This document shows positions 37,765-47,485 of a DNA stretch of 64,000 bases, piece by piece (the stretch's first letter is position 1; every line of letters starts with the position of its first letter). Where the stretch lies: the NCBI RefSeq assembly GCF_002369955.1, contig NZ_AP014564.1, positions 370,893 to 434,892 of the forward strand, written 5' to 3'. Source of the stretch: Ichthyobacterium seriolicida. GTDB taxonomy: Bacteria; Bacteroidota; Bacteroidia; Flavobacteriales; Ichthyobacteriaceae. The position numbers and the translations under genes were made by a program. Under the pieces are notes generated by a model, which was not told where the DNA came from, ran no database searches, and saw only the letters and a program-made list of their open reading frames with translations.

Positions 37765-39258
37765 TCACTCAAGAGATTTTGGACTCTTAAATCCAGAGAT
37801 GATAAGGCGTACTTCCTTTCTGTGTATCACCACAAGTACGCTTAGAAATACTAAAAACAACAAGGTGTTGCTAAAAATATTGTCCTTCAAAAAAAACCAA
37901 GAATACATCGATGGCAATACGGTTAAAATGAAATACATCGATATTTTTTTAAAATCGTATTTAATAGGATAGTACTTATTGCCTAAATACAGAGATAATA
38001 TCATCATAGCTCCGTATGAAAATAATGTTGTCCAAGCAGAGGCGGCATAACCTATAATAGGTATTAGACTTATATTTCCCACTATAGTTATTATAGCTCC
38101 AACAATGGACATATAAGCCCCATATACAGTTTTGTCTGACAACTTATACCAAACAGATAAATGAGTATAGATTCCAAAAAATACTTGGGCCAACAATAAA
38201 ATAGGAACTATATCTAGAGCTTGCCAATATTCCTCAGATCGTATAAAATATTTTATCAATTCTATGTGGGTCACCAATAATAAAAATATTATGAGCATGG
38301 TAAGCACGAAATAATTCATAGTAGTGGCGTATAACTTTTTAGAATCTTTATTCTTAGATTGAGAGAAAAATATAGGTTCTGCTCCCAATCGATAAGCCTG
38401 AATAAACAATACCATAAAAATGGATAATTTATAACAAGCTCCATATACACCCAAACTATGTCTCCATTGATCCTCTGGAAGCAGATATTTTAAAAACTGC
38501 TTGTCCATGGCTTCATTTATAACACCTGCTAATCCCATTACCAGTATAGGAGCTCCGTAGGTGATCATCTTTTTTAGGAGCTTAAAATCAAACATCTTAA
38601 TACTGTATTGTCCAATATCTTTTGACAATAGAAAAAGGCTAATAGCCGAAGATAGAATATTCGAGATAAATACGTATTCTAAAGCCCATTGCGGATTATA
38701 TATTCGAGATATAAAATATGGCAACTCTCCTCCTTTTGATAAAAAATCAGGGATAGCCCATAGAAATAACACATTGACAAATATGTAAATTACAATATTA
38801 GTTATTTTTATCAAAGCGTATTTAAAAGCCTTGTTTTCATGTCTTAATTTAGCAAATGGTATGGCAGTTACAGAGTCTATAGTCAGTATTACTATTAAGT
38901 AAATCACTAATTTTTGCTGATTTTCGTATCCTAATGCCTGAGATATTCCATCTAAAAAACAAAGAGTTATAAATACAAATAAAACGGTAGTAAAAACTAT
39001 GCTCAGAAAAGCTGTAGAAAATGTTTTGGAAGAGTATTTACTCTCGTTAGAAAAACGAAAGTAAGCCGTTTCCATACCATAGGTGAGAAGTATTATAAAG
39101 ATGCTAATTTGAGAATATACATCTATTATTACCACATAGTCTTTAGCTAAAAAGACTCCTGTGTAAAGAGGAGTTAATAAAAAATTTAACACACGCGCCA
39201 ACACGGAACTAAGCCCATATATTGTAACTTGTTTTGTTAACTTCTTTATTGGGCTCAT
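37765..39258 (-). CDS. Polysaccharide flippase, MOP superfamily (Wzx-like)
   Basis: A predicted inner-membrane translocase of lipid-linked sugars. The 497 residues give about 14 membrane segments, and the N-terminus (KKLTKQVTIYGLSSVLARVLNFLLTPLYT) is the standard start of polysaccharide_synt/MATE-like flippases. The best start is the ATG at 39258, whose A is shared with the metF stop (TGATG). An in-frame TTG lies one codon earlier. No glycosyltransferase is adjacent, so the cargo could be an O-antigen-type unit, another glycan or lipid II, and the sequence does not decide. Confidence 0.85.
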   Translation of the reverse strand: MSPIKKLTKQVTIYGLSSVLARVLNFLLTPLYTGVFLAKDYVVIIDVYSQISIFIILLTYGMETAYFRFSNESKYSSKTFSTAFLSIVFTTVLFVFITLCFLDGISQALGYENQQKLVIYLIVILTIDSVTAIPFAKLRHENKAFKYALIKITNIVIYIFVNVLFLWAIPDFLSKGGELPYFISRIYNPQWALEYVFISNILSSAISLFLLSKDIGQYSIKMFDFKLLKKMITYGAPILVMGLAGVINEAMDKQFLKYLLPEDQWRHSLGVYGACYKLSIFMVLFIQAYRLGAEPIFFSQSKNKDSKKLYATTMNYFVLTMLIIFLLLVTHIELIKYFIRSEEYWQALDIVPILLLAQVFFGIYTHLSVWYKLSDKTVYGAYMSIVGAIITIVGNISLIPIIGYAASAWTTLFSYGAMMILSLYLGNKYYPIKYDFKKISMYFILTVLPSMYSWFFLKDNIFSNTLLFLVFLSVLVVIHRKEVRLIISGFKSPKSLE

Positions 39259-40205
39259 CAAAACACCTTTGAAGCTATCTCTTCTATATTAGAAGATCTT
39301 CCCATAGTGTAATAGTGTAATACTGGAGCATTGTTGGCTACCAATTCCTTAGACTGATAAACAGCCCATTCTATACCTACTTGTCTCACCTGTTTATTGT
39401 CCTTACACTTTATAACTTCTTTTTGAAGGTCCTCTGGTATTTCAATGTCAAATACTTCTGGTAATACCTTTAGTTGCTTTTTTGTAGATATGGGTTTTAA
39501 TCCTGGAATAATAGGTACTGAAATATCATTTTCCTCACACTTATCGACGAAATCCATATATTTTGAATTGTCGAAAAACATTTGAGTAACTATATAATCA
39601 GCTCCTTGGTCTACCTTATTTTTTAGATGTTTGATATCTGTATTTAAATCAGTTGCTTCAGAATGTTTCTCTGGATAACCGGCTACACCCACACAAAAAT
39701 TAGTGTCATCTTGTTTTAAATCGTTGAGATATCTCCCATTGTTCATCTCATTGATTTGTTTTACTAGATCAGATGCATATTTATTATCTCCATTTTCATG
39801 TACAAGTGAAGATTCCCCTTGGGAAAAATCACCTCTTAGAGCTAGTACATTTTCTATTCCTAGGAAATTTAAATCTATCAACATGTTTTCAACCTCTTCT
39901 TTAGTAGATCCATTACACAAAATATGTGGCACGGTATCTATTTGATATTTATTCATAATAGCTGCAGCTATTCCCACAGTTCCTGGACGCTTTCTAATTA
40001 TTTTTTTTCTAGTACTTCCATCATCTTTTTTTTCGTACAAATATTCTTCTTTATGGAAGGTGACATCTATAAACGAGGGGTCGAACTTTATTAGTGGATC
40101 TATATTTTCATATATATAGTTTATGTTCTCTCCCCTTAGAGGTGGAAGTATTTCTATGGAAAAAAGTGTTTTTTCAGATTCTTCTATATGCTGAGATACT
40201 TTCAT
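39258..40205 (-). CDS. metF: Methylenetetrahydrofolate reductase
   Basis: Reduces 5,10-methylene-THF to 5-methyl-THF for methionine synthesis, using FAD. I start it at the ATG at 40205 (MKVSQHIEESEKTLFSIEILPP), giving 315 residues. A frame open to 40247 adds 14 residues unlike the family. Visible are FSIEILPPLRGEN near 16-28, the TVPHILCNGSTKEEVENML region, ENVLALRGDFSQG, the ADYIVTQMFFDNSKY FAD/substrate segment, and IPGLKPISTKKQ. The flippase gene overlaps its stop by one base. No metH or other methionine gene is adjacent. Confidence 0.94.
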   Translation of the reverse strand: MKVSQHIEESEKTLFSIEILPPLRGENINYIYENIDPLIKFDPSFIDVTFHKEEYLYEKKDDGSTRKKIIRKRPGTVGIAAAIMNKYQIDTVPHILCNGSTKEEVENMLIDLNFLGIENVLALRGDFSQGESSLVHENGDNKYASDLVKQINEMNNGRYLNDLKQDDTNFCVGVAGYPEKHSEATDLNTDIKHLKNKVDQGADYIVTQMFFDNSKYMDFVDKCEENDISVPIIPGLKPISTKKQLKVLPEVFDIEIPEDLQKEVIKCKDNKQVRQVGIEWAVYQSKELVANNAPVLHYYTMGRSSNIEEIASKVF

Positions 40206-40360
40206 TTTTATTATTGTGTAATAATTGAGAACTATACTACCGAGCACAAATTTATTTTTTTAATCCAAATCTCAATATTTTAGTTAAACCAATTAGTATT
40301 GAACATCATCTCAAATGACTATTGTTTAAATTATCCCAAATTATTGTTTATTATAAACAA

Positions 40361-40384
40361 CAAAAGGCCTAATTAGACCTTTTG
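40361..40384 (-). terminator. Hairpin downstream of the LPP20-like lipoprotein gene
   Basis: CAAAAGG and CCTTTTG arms enclose a CTAATTAG palindrome, with one or two mismatched positions. The minus strand continues TTGTTTATAATAAAC, only moderately T-rich, so termination is likely but not certain. It lies 28 bases past the stop at 40412. Confidence 0.5.
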
Positions 40385-40411
40385 AATATTACAAGCGATA
40401 TGGAAAATCAA

Positions 40412-40981
40412 TTACTGACCTATCTTTTTCATTTCCTCTTCGAAAGTTTCTTTGAACTTTTCGTAATTGTAATCAACTTTCAAATTCTCATCATTAGAGA
40501 GGACTTCATTATAAGCGCTAACCAAATCACTAGCTGATAATTCTATAGCGACATAATATTTGTATTTTCCTGTAGATTTAACCCTAGTAGGCTTTTCACA
40601 TATCTGTCTAACCCCTCTCAACTGCTGAGAAACCACGCTTCTTCCATTTTGTTCAAATCTCTCTAATGCCTCTTCTTTATTATTAAATTCCGAAGATTTT
40701 ACATAGTTATCAGTGACAGACTTAATCACAGTACTAATATCTGAAGCTAATTGCTGTCTGGCATTAGCCAATGCTTTCTTTTTAGCTACCATCTGATCTA
40801 AACTCTCACCCACAGAATTTGATCTAAAATGATTCCCATCGGTGAAAAATTCCTTTCCAGAACAAGGGATGACTACATCTATTTCGTCATTAGGTATGAT
40901 AACTGGTTTAGAGCCACCACAACATATAAATAGAGATACAAACACTACAACACCTAATGATTTAATTATTTTTATTTTCAT
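40412..40981 (-). CDS. LPP20-like lipoprotein
   Basis: The 189-residue product has a lysine-rich start, a hydrophobic segment and a lipobox-like end (VSLFICCGG; Cys at about 21-22), so it is predicted to be lipid-anchored in the periplasm or outer membrane. The middle (MVAKKKALANARQQLASDISTVIKS, then RQICEKPTRVKSTGKYKYYVAIELSASDL) follows the pattern of LPP20/FlgO-type domains: a helix with A-x-x-A-x-x-x-L spacing, then a strand with YY-VA. The function is unknown. It stands alone, with a hairpin after it. Confidence 0.65.
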   Translation of the reverse strand: MKIKIIKSLGVVVFVSLFICCGGSKPVIIPNDEIDVVIPCSGKEFFTDGNHFRSNSVGESLDQMVAKKKALANARQQLASDISTVIKSVTDNYVKSSEFNNKEEALERFEQNGRSVVSQQLRGVRQICEKPTRVKSTGKYKYYVAIELSASDLVSAYNEVLSNDENLKVDYNYEKFKETFEEEMKKIGQ

Positions 40982-41078
40982 GATGATATTATTATTTTTT
41001 TTTTTAACTCTTATAGAGCTTAAACAATCCTAACGCAGCTAGGTTGGCAAATATATAGTTTTTATAAAAACTTCTTGT

Positions 41079-43496
41079 TTATTTAATTATACTCACTGAC
41101 CCTCTATATTCTTTTTCGTCTAATTTAATCACATACCAATATGTAGCTACGGGAAGTAATATTCCATTATACAAGCCATTCCAGTGCTCATCTCTACCAT
41201 TATATCTTCTCAATATCTTACCTGTCCTATCAGCAACGACGATTTCTGCATCTGGATAATCTTCAATGCCAGAAATTTCCCAAAAATCATTTTTCCCATC
41301 TCCGTTGGGAGTAAATACTTTTGGCGCATAGATTTTTGGAATTTCTATTTTTTCTGAATAAGTACATCCGCGATTATCCTCTAAGGTTAAGACATAAGTC
41401 CCAGGATTTAGATACAATCCCTTTCTTATATCTTCTAACTTCAATTTAGTATCATCCAAATAATAGCTATAAGGAGATTCTGCATTTAACTCTTTGTCTA
41501 TGAAAAGATTTCTACCTAAAAGTCTCTTTACAAATTTTAACCTACCCTTAAACGGTAATACTTTAAATGTTTCAACAATAGTACAATTAGTCTTTTTGGA
41601 ATAAGTTGTCACACTGTAATTCCCAGGCTTATATACTTTTATGCTCTTTGTATTTTCTTTTGCTCTTGTACTCCATAGATAAGTAACCGAATCTAAGCTA
41701 CTAGTTAGTACAGCCATATTAGGAGAACACATCCTGATCTCTTTTTCAGATACAGAATTAGGAGGACCAACAGTCACATTAAACACTTCAGTATTAACAC
41801 ACTCATTTTCGTCTATTATCTCAACTGTATACGTTCCAGATTTATCTACTACTATGCTTCTAGTTTTCTCTCCAGTACTCCACAGGTAAGAACCATAAGC
41901 TGAATACTCACTTGTCAATATCTCATTTCCAGAACTGCCAGCACAAGCGATAATTTCTTTTGCTGGAATATTAATAGGACTTTTTACAATAATATCTTGT
42001 GAGAAAGTTACTGATTCACTACTAACTGCCTCAACTAAAGTTAAAGTGACTTTATAAGTTCCCTCATTTGCATACTGATGCTCAACAATTACATCTCTAG
42101 TAGAAGAATCTGCAAATCCAGAAACAGAAGGAGACCCATCTCCAAAATCCCATCCATAATATGCTTTATACTCTGGAGCTATAGAGGTCTTAAACTTGGT
42201 TTTGCCACCTACACAATAGTCTCTAGAAGAAAAATCATAAAAAAAAGTGGATACAAAAGAAGGTAATCCTTCACGAGATTTTTTATTTACTGCCAAATTT
42301 TGCGCCTGATCATTATAATTAAATGCTGGTGTATATTCTGAATCTGGTGATTCTATAACACCTATTTTTTCATCAACAACGGGGGGAATAGCTGGTGTTG
42401 TAGGATTAAACATAGCTGCATATATTTTATTATCTGGACCTAACTGCAATGCATTGGCATAGGATGAATCTCCAGGATTATCAACAGAAGCAGATGGTAT
42501 AGATATAATATTGTTTACCTTATCAAGGTCTACTTGAAAAAGATTCCCGCTGTATCTCTCTGTTACATATAAAAATTTTGAATTTGGAGAAAACTCTAGA
42601 CCATAATAACCATAATTTTCATTCTCTTTTACTTCCCCATTGTACTCATGGGAACTAAATTTATTTAAAGATGACCTAGAAGTTAACTTGCCAATTCTAT
42701 TGTTAAAACCAAAGACTTCTATAAACCCACGGTTTTTAGCAGAAATAGTGTAATCTGATTCTACAATAACTTTTCCGTCTCTTCCTAAGACATTGGGAAC
42801 AACAAGACCAAGTAATTTCCCATCTCTAGATGCCTTCATATAGCCTTCAGGGTTAATATGCTTCTTCCCTATAGAAGTCACAACAGGCTCTGGATCTATT
42901 CCCGTACTAGATATTTTATAGGAAAAAAACCTCCTAGAATTACGCTCATGTAAAACTAACCAAAAACTACTCTGATCATAGTGCTCTATAACAGCCATTT
43001 TATGTGTAAGACTTACACCGTTATAATCACCAGTAAACAAATCTGTATCCTTAGATTCGATATTGCCACCGCCAGTGGTCATATCTACAATAGCATATTT
43101 ACACTTAGAATTTGAATCTATATAAAACACATAATATTTATCATCAGTTGAACCTGCAGCCTTGGGAATAGGAACTATTATAGTCTGAGTGTTATTGTTG
43201 GCGCCACTTAAAAGTGATCCCGCCATTTCAGTATTATCAGCCTTCCATACCTTGTTACCATCTGTATAAAAAAGTAATTCCCCCAATACGCTGGAAATAG
43301 AGGCACAAGCCTCAGGAGAGATTAAATTACTATTACCCTTAGTTTCTATAGAGGGTGTTTCATAAGCATCACCAAACGTTATATCCGCTTTTTGACCAAA
43401 ATGCCAATTATAGGCACGCCCCCTCTGTGCATAAGAGAAGGAAACTGTAAAGGCAACTAATAAGGAAATAAAAAAAATACGATTATTAAACTTCAT
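41079..43496 (-). CDS. T9SS type B cargo protein with beta-propeller and PKD domains
   Basis: A predicted secreted surface protein of 805 residues. A signal peptide (FISLLVAFTVSFSYAQ) leads into a beta-propeller-like region (about 25-390; YGLEFSPNSKFLYVTERYSG), a PKD domain (about 400-500; YGWDFGDGSPSVSG, then HQYANEGTYKVTLTLVEA), two Ig-like repeats with the SYLWSTGEKTRSI / TYLWSTRAKENTKSI pattern, and a C-terminal type B (gliding-motility-associated) sorting domain that starts PKVFTPNGDGKNDFWEI and ends VATYWYVIKLDEKEYRGSVSIIK. The sorting domain links it to SprA in this window. No adjacent PorP-like partner is visible. Confidence 0.9.
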   Translation of the reverse strand: MKFNNRIFFISLLVAFTVSFSYAQRGRAYNWHFGQKADITFGDAYETPSIETKGNSNLISPEACASISSVLGELLFYTDGNKVWKADNTEMAGSLLSGANNNTQTIIVPIPKAAGSTDDKYYVFYIDSNSKCKYAIVDMTTGGGNIESKDTDLFTGDYNGVSLTHKMAVIEHYDQSSFWLVLHERNSRRFFSYKISSTGIDPEPVVTSIGKKHINPEGYMKASRDGKLLGLVVPNVLGRDGKVIVESDYTISAKNRGFIEVFGFNNRIGKLTSRSSLNKFSSHEYNGEVKENENYGYYGLEFSPNSKFLYVTERYSGNLFQVDLDKVNNIISIPSASVDNPGDSSYANALQLGPDNKIYAAMFNPTTPAIPPVVDEKIGVIESPDSEYTPAFNYNDQAQNLAVNKKSREGLPSFVSTFFYDFSSRDYCVGGKTKFKTSIAPEYKAYYGWDFGDGSPSVSGFADSSTRDVIVEHQYANEGTYKVTLTLVEAVSSESVTFSQDIIVKSPINIPAKEIIACAGSSGNEILTSEYSAYGSYLWSTGEKTRSIVVDKSGTYTVEIIDENECVNTEVFNVTVGPPNSVSEKEIRMCSPNMAVLTSSLDSVTYLWSTRAKENTKSIKVYKPGNYSVTTYSKKTNCTIVETFKVLPFKGRLKFVKRLLGRNLFIDKELNAESPYSYYLDDTKLKLEDIRKGLYLNPGTYVLTLEDNRGCTYSEKIEIPKIYAPKVFTPNGDGKNDFWEISGIEDYPDAEIVVADRTGKILRRYNGRDEHWNGLYNGILLPVATYWYVIKLDEKEYRGSVSIIK

Positions 43497-43602
43497 CTAC
43501 TTATATTATAGTTTATAAGCCAATAAGAACTACCAACGGGGCGTGTAGTCTAAAAAAATTAGACTGACTCGCGAAGTTAAGTTTTTTTTGTTAAAAAAAC
43601 AA

Positions 43603-44868
43603 TTACTCTAATGCCTTATTTAATAACTTTTGATCTATCTCTTTGGTATTTTTAACACCTAACTTTTTGAGATCCTCTGCCTTTCTTATTAAATTCCCCC
43701 TTCCCTCAGAAAAAGAACTCATAGCACTATCATATGCATTCTGTGCCTTATTCATATGATTTCCTATATCTGATAAATACTTCTGAAATGAGACGAACTT
43801 ATCGTATAACTTACTGCCAGCATTCACAATCTTTTCTACATTATTCTTTTGATCTTCTTGCTTCCATATAAAAGCTACCGTTCTTAATGTAGCTATAAGT
43901 GTAGAGGTTGTCACCAATACTATATTTTTATTTATAGCCTCGTTAAAAATATTTTGTTGATCCTGTAAAGCTAATGAAAATGCTGGCTCTATAGGTATGA
44001 ACATCAAGACATAATCAGGGGAATTTATTCCATACAAACCTTGGTAATTCTTACTCGAGAGATCTCTGATGTGATTTTTAATGCTCAATATGTGGAGAGC
44101 TAATTCTTTTCTTTTAGTTTCTTGGTCATCTGTCTCACAAAATCTAGAATAATTAGACAGTGATACTTTTGAATCTATAATTAGGTTTTTTCCCTCTGGC
44201 AAATCAACTATTACATCGGGCCTCAGCATTTTGCCTTCTTCATTTTTTATAGTGGGCTGTACAGAAAAATTGACATTTTTCTCCAAACCAGATTTCTCTA
44301 AAATACTCTCTAATTTCAATTCCCCCCAATCGCCCTGAACCTTACTATCTCCCTTGAGAGCATTAGCTAAATTTTTAGCATCATTACTCAACTGGTTATT
44401 GAGCCTACACAACTGATTTATCTCACTCTTTACAGATGCTCTATCCTTATTTTCACTGTCGTAATAATCCTTTAATCTCTTTTCAAAATCCTTGAAATTC
44501 TCTTTTAAAGGGTTCAATATACTATTTATTTGAGATGTGTTTTCTTCTTTAAATTTCTTAGTTCTGTCTTCCAAAACCTTATTGGCTAGGTTTTCAAATT
44601 CTAGCTTTATCTTTTTTTGAATTTCTTCTAAATCTTCTTTTTGTTTCTTTATATAATTCTCTTTGTATTCCAAAGCCGTCTCTTGAGATGCTATAGTCTT
44701 GTTCAAATCTATTATTTCTACATCTTTAGATTTTAAAGCCAGTTTGATATCTTCTATCTCTTGCAAAGAAATATCTAATCTCTCTTTTTCTATATTTTTA
44801 GAAAAAAATAATTTTCCCATAAATACACCTATAGCCATTCCAGCTATAAGGAACAATACTCCTTCCAT
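43603..44868 (-). CDS. rmuC: DNA recombination protein RmuC
   Basis: A family thought to limit inversions between short repeats, with a predicted nuclease-like fold. The 421 residues have an N-terminal membrane anchor (LFLIAGMAIGVFMGKLFF), a long coiled coil (about 25-150) and the conserved core from KGDSKVQGDWGELKLESILEKSGL through NLIIDSKVSLSNYSRF and LMFIPIEPAFSLAL. The ATG at 44868 is well placed. It follows the DUF819 gene's stop by only 11 bases and may share its transcript. Confidence 0.92.
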   Translation of the reverse strand: MEGVLFLIAGMAIGVFMGKLFFSKNIEKERLDISLQEIEDIKLALKSKDVEIIDLNKTIASQETALEYKENYIKKQKEDLEEIQKKIKLEFENLANKVLEDRTKKFKEENTSQINSILNPLKENFKDFEKRLKDYYDSENKDRASVKSEINQLCRLNNQLSNDAKNLANALKGDSKVQGDWGELKLESILEKSGLEKNVNFSVQPTIKNEEGKMLRPDVIVDLPEGKNLIIDSKVSLSNYSRFCETDDQETKRKELALHILSIKNHIRDLSSKNYQGLYGINSPDYVLMFIPIEPAFSLALQDQQNIFNEAINKNIVLVTTSTLIATLRTVAFIWKQEDQKNNVEKIVNAGSKLYDKFVSFQKYLSDIGNHMNKAQNAYDSAMSSFSEGRGNLIRKAEDLKKLGVKNTKEIDQKLLNKALE

Positions 44869-44879
44869 AATTTAAAAAT

Positions 44880-46121
44880 TTAAGACGCTAACTCCATTAG
44901 ATAAGCACATATAACAGCAGCATAGGTCCCTATGAAATAACCTAAAACAGCTAACAAGACCCCTACAGGAGCCAAAGACGGATGAAACGCTGCTGCTAAT
45001 ATAGGAGCTGAACCAGCCCCTCCTATATTAGCCTGACTTCCTACGGCTAGATAAAAATAAGGCGCTTTTAAAAGTCTAGCCATCAATATCAATAAGGACG
45101 CATGTATAGATATCCAAACCATACCTACTAACAATAATCCTGGTTGGCTAAACATCTCTGTAATATCCATTTTCATTCCAATTACAGCCACCAATATGTA
45201 AATAAAAACATTACCTATTTTGGAAGCTCCATATCCCTGCATTTTTTTAGCCCTAGTAAAAGACAACAGCAATCCAATAGAAGTAGATATTAAAACCAAC
45301 CAAAAAAACTCTGATGCAAGAGTGTTGTTTTTCATACCACTAAAGCTCTCAAGAATCCAATCTGTAATGGACTTAGACATATAGTGAGAAAAACTTATCA
45401 CAAAAAATGCCAATCCCAATATCTTAATGTAATCACCTAAATTAGGTATCTTCTCTATACTCTTAGTATACGATTCTGTTCTTTCTTTTAAATCCTCTAT
45501 AGATGACACATCAGCCTTAAGCCATCTATCTATCTTTTCTCTCTTGCCTATTCCTACTAATAACAGAGCCATCCATATACCTGATATTACTATGTCTACC
45601 AAAACCATAACCCCATACTTGTCAGGGTTGTATTTGAATATCTCTAACATACTAGCTTGATTAGCCCCTCCGCCTATCCAACTTCCAGCTATAGTAGACA
45701 TACCTCTCCATACAGCATCATGACCTACTCCTCCTACAGTTTCAGGAGAAAAAAAAGAAATTATAAGAATAGATAAAGGACCTCCAATCAATATGCCCAA
45801 TGTCCCTGTTAAAAACATAATTATAGGCTTAAAACCCAATTTGATAAGAGACTTAATATCTATACTCAAAGTCATCAAGAACAAAGCCGCAGGCAAAAAA
45901 TAATTCTTAGATATTGTATATAAATTAGAGTGATCTTTGGATATTACTCCAAGGGAATTCAATATAGAGGGAATCAAATAACACATCAAAAGAGCAGGGA
46001 CTACTCTGTAAAACTTTCTCAAATACTTGTTCTTACTACTGGAAGTATAAAATATTACTCCCAGAACCCCCATTATTATTCCAAATACAACTTTATCATC
46101 GTAGAAAATAGGTTCGCTCAC
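44880..46121 (-). CDS. DUF819 family membrane protein
   Basis: A predicted transporter-like inner-membrane protein of 413 residues with about 10-12 membrane segments. The family pattern includes LIPSILNSLGVIS, AALFLMTLSIDIKSLIKLG, the Gly-rich AGSWIGGGANQASMLEIF near 148-165, and GSQANIGGAGSAPILAAAFHPSLAPVGVLLAVLG near the end, which resembles the inverted-repeat core of anion transporters. The start is GTG at 46121. The substrate is unknown. It is followed by rmuC after 11 bases. Confidence 0.85.
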   Translation of the reverse strand: MSEPIFYDDKVVFGIIMGVLGVIFYTSSSKNKYLRKFYRVVPALLMCYLIPSILNSLGVISKDHSNLYTISKNYFLPAALFLMTLSIDIKSLIKLGFKPIIMFLTGTLGILIGGPLSILIISFFSPETVGGVGHDAVWRGMSTIAGSWIGGGANQASMLEIFKYNPDKYGVMVLVDIVISGIWMALLLVGIGKREKIDRWLKADVSSIEDLKERTESYTKSIEKIPNLGDYIKILGLAFFVISFSHYMSKSITDWILESFSGMKNNTLASEFFWLVLISTSIGLLLSFTRAKKMQGYGASKIGNVFIYILVAVIGMKMDITEMFSQPGLLLVGMVWISIHASLLILMARLLKAPYFYLAVGSQANIGGAGSAPILAAAFHPSLAPVGVLLAVLGYFIGTYAAVICAYLMELAS

Positions 46122-46220
46122 TTTTGACGTATCTCTCTAGTTTATAAAAATAGTTGATAACTATTCTATTGTTAATATTTCAGATTATCATTTTAGTCCA
46201 GACTAAATAAATTACAGAGT

Positions 46221-47258
46221 TTAAAATCTTAACTTTCTGATTTCCCTGCTGGTTCTCCATATTTCAGAATCTTCTATCTCTTTGAGCTCTACCTCTAATT
46301 TCTCCCTATAATCCGCCATGCTGTTACAATCTATAGATCTTTGTGCTTCTTTGCCAGAGGTCACAGATTTGTACAACTCAGCAAATAGAGGTTTATTCAC
46401 TTCTCTAAATCTCTTCCACCAATCTAAAGCCCCTCTCTGAGCAGTGGCAGAACAATTTGCATACATCCAATCCATGCCATTCTCTGCTATTAAAGGCATC
46501 AGACTCTGTGTCAGCTCTTCCACCGTTTCGTTGAAAGCCTCTGAAGGAGTGTGTCCATTTTCTCTCAACACTTCATATTGAGCTGTAAATAAACCCTGTA
46601 CAGCACCCATTAAAGTGCCCCTTTCTCCAGTTAAATCACAAGTGACCTCCTTATCAAATGTAGTCTCAAATAAATACCCAGATCCAATCCCTATTGCTAG
46701 GGATAAGACCCTATCTCTAGCTTTTCCACTAGCGTCTTGATGTACAGCAAAACTTGAATTCAATGCTTTGCCCTCTGTAAACATCCTACGAAGACTAGTT
46801 CCAGAACCCTTTGGAGCAACCAAAAGCACATCTATATTATCGGGAGGTACAATGCCTGTCTTTTCATTGTAAGAAATGCCAAAACCATGAGAGAAATAAA
46901 GGGCCTTGCCCTCAGTTAAATAAGGTTTTATAATCGACCACATAGCTATCTGCGCCGCATCGGATATCAAATATTTTATTATAGTCCCTTTACTACAAGC
47001 TTGTTCAATCTCAAATAAAGTCTCCCCTGGAACCCATCCATCTCTTACAGCCTTATCCCAACTCTTAGAGTTTTTCCTCTGACCTATTATGACATCAATA
47101 CCATTATCTCTTAAATTTAGTGACTGTGCTGATCCCTGAACCCCATAACCTATAATAGCTATAGTCTCATCTTTCAATACTGACTTTGCTCTTTCTAGAT
47201 TAAACTCATCTCTTGTTATTACATTCTCTTGGACTCCTCCAAAATCTATTTTAGCCAT
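46221..47258 (-). CDS. ilvC: Ketol-acid reductoisomerase
   Basis: Isomerises and reduces acetolactate-type substrates in valine, leucine and isoleucine synthesis. The 345 residues are the class I length. The NADPH-binding region is IAIIGYGVQGSAQSLNLRDNG near 33-53 with the specificity loop GQRKNSKSWDKA. The metal and substrate residues lie in LVAPKGSGTSLRRMF, DLTGERGTLMGAVQGLF and FNETVEELTQ. The sequence appears intact. No other ilv or leu gene is in this window, so it is either an isolated member of a scattered pathway or a relict. Confidence 0.96.
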   Translation of the reverse strand: MAKIDFGGVQENVITRDEFNLERAKSVLKDETIAIIGYGVQGSAQSLNLRDNGIDVIIGQRKNSKSWDKAVRDGWVPGETLFEIEQACSKGTIIKYLISDAAQIAMWSIIKPYLTEGKALYFSHGFGISYNEKTGIVPPDNIDVLLVAPKGSGTSLRRMFTEGKALNSSFAVHQDASGKARDRVLSLAIGIGSGYLFETTFDKEVTCDLTGERGTLMGAVQGLFTAQYEVLRENGHTPSEAFNETVEELTQSLMPLIAENGMDWMYANCSATAQRGALDWWKRFREVNKPLFAELYKSVTSGKEAQRSIDCNSMADYREKLEVELKEIEDSEIWRTSREIRKLRF

Positions 47259-47320
47259 TTTAATTTTATTACAGTTAATTTAACCAGTTTTTTCGTGCGC
47301 TAATATAACAAAATATAAAC

Positions 47321-47377
47321 GAGGACCTTAGCTAAGTCTCATAATATTAAAAATGAGATTCTTAGACTAAAATCCTC
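47321..47377. other. Long imperfect hairpin between pdhB and ilvC
   Basis: The arms pair in blocks: GAGGA/TCCTC, TTAG/CTAA, AAG/CTT and CTCAT/ATGAG, around a 10-base A/T loop with small internal loops. It lies about 110 bases after the pdhB stop and 63 bases before the ilvC ATG. There is no strong T tract on the minus strand, so it could be a terminator, an RNA-stability element or a leader structure for ilvC. Nothing here identifies a known riboswitch. Confidence 0.45.
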
Positions 47378-47485
47378 AATGTTTTGATATGATATTTATG
47401 AAATACCTTAACTCAAATGAAAACAGATTCCAAGTGAATTATTAATATTAAAAAAAAACTAATTGTTCTATAAACAAAGGCCTTA

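Noticed and set aside
40206-40247. Longer metF start giving 14 extra residues
   Set aside because: The extra residues do not resemble MetF N-termini. The ATG at 40205 gives the normal beginning.
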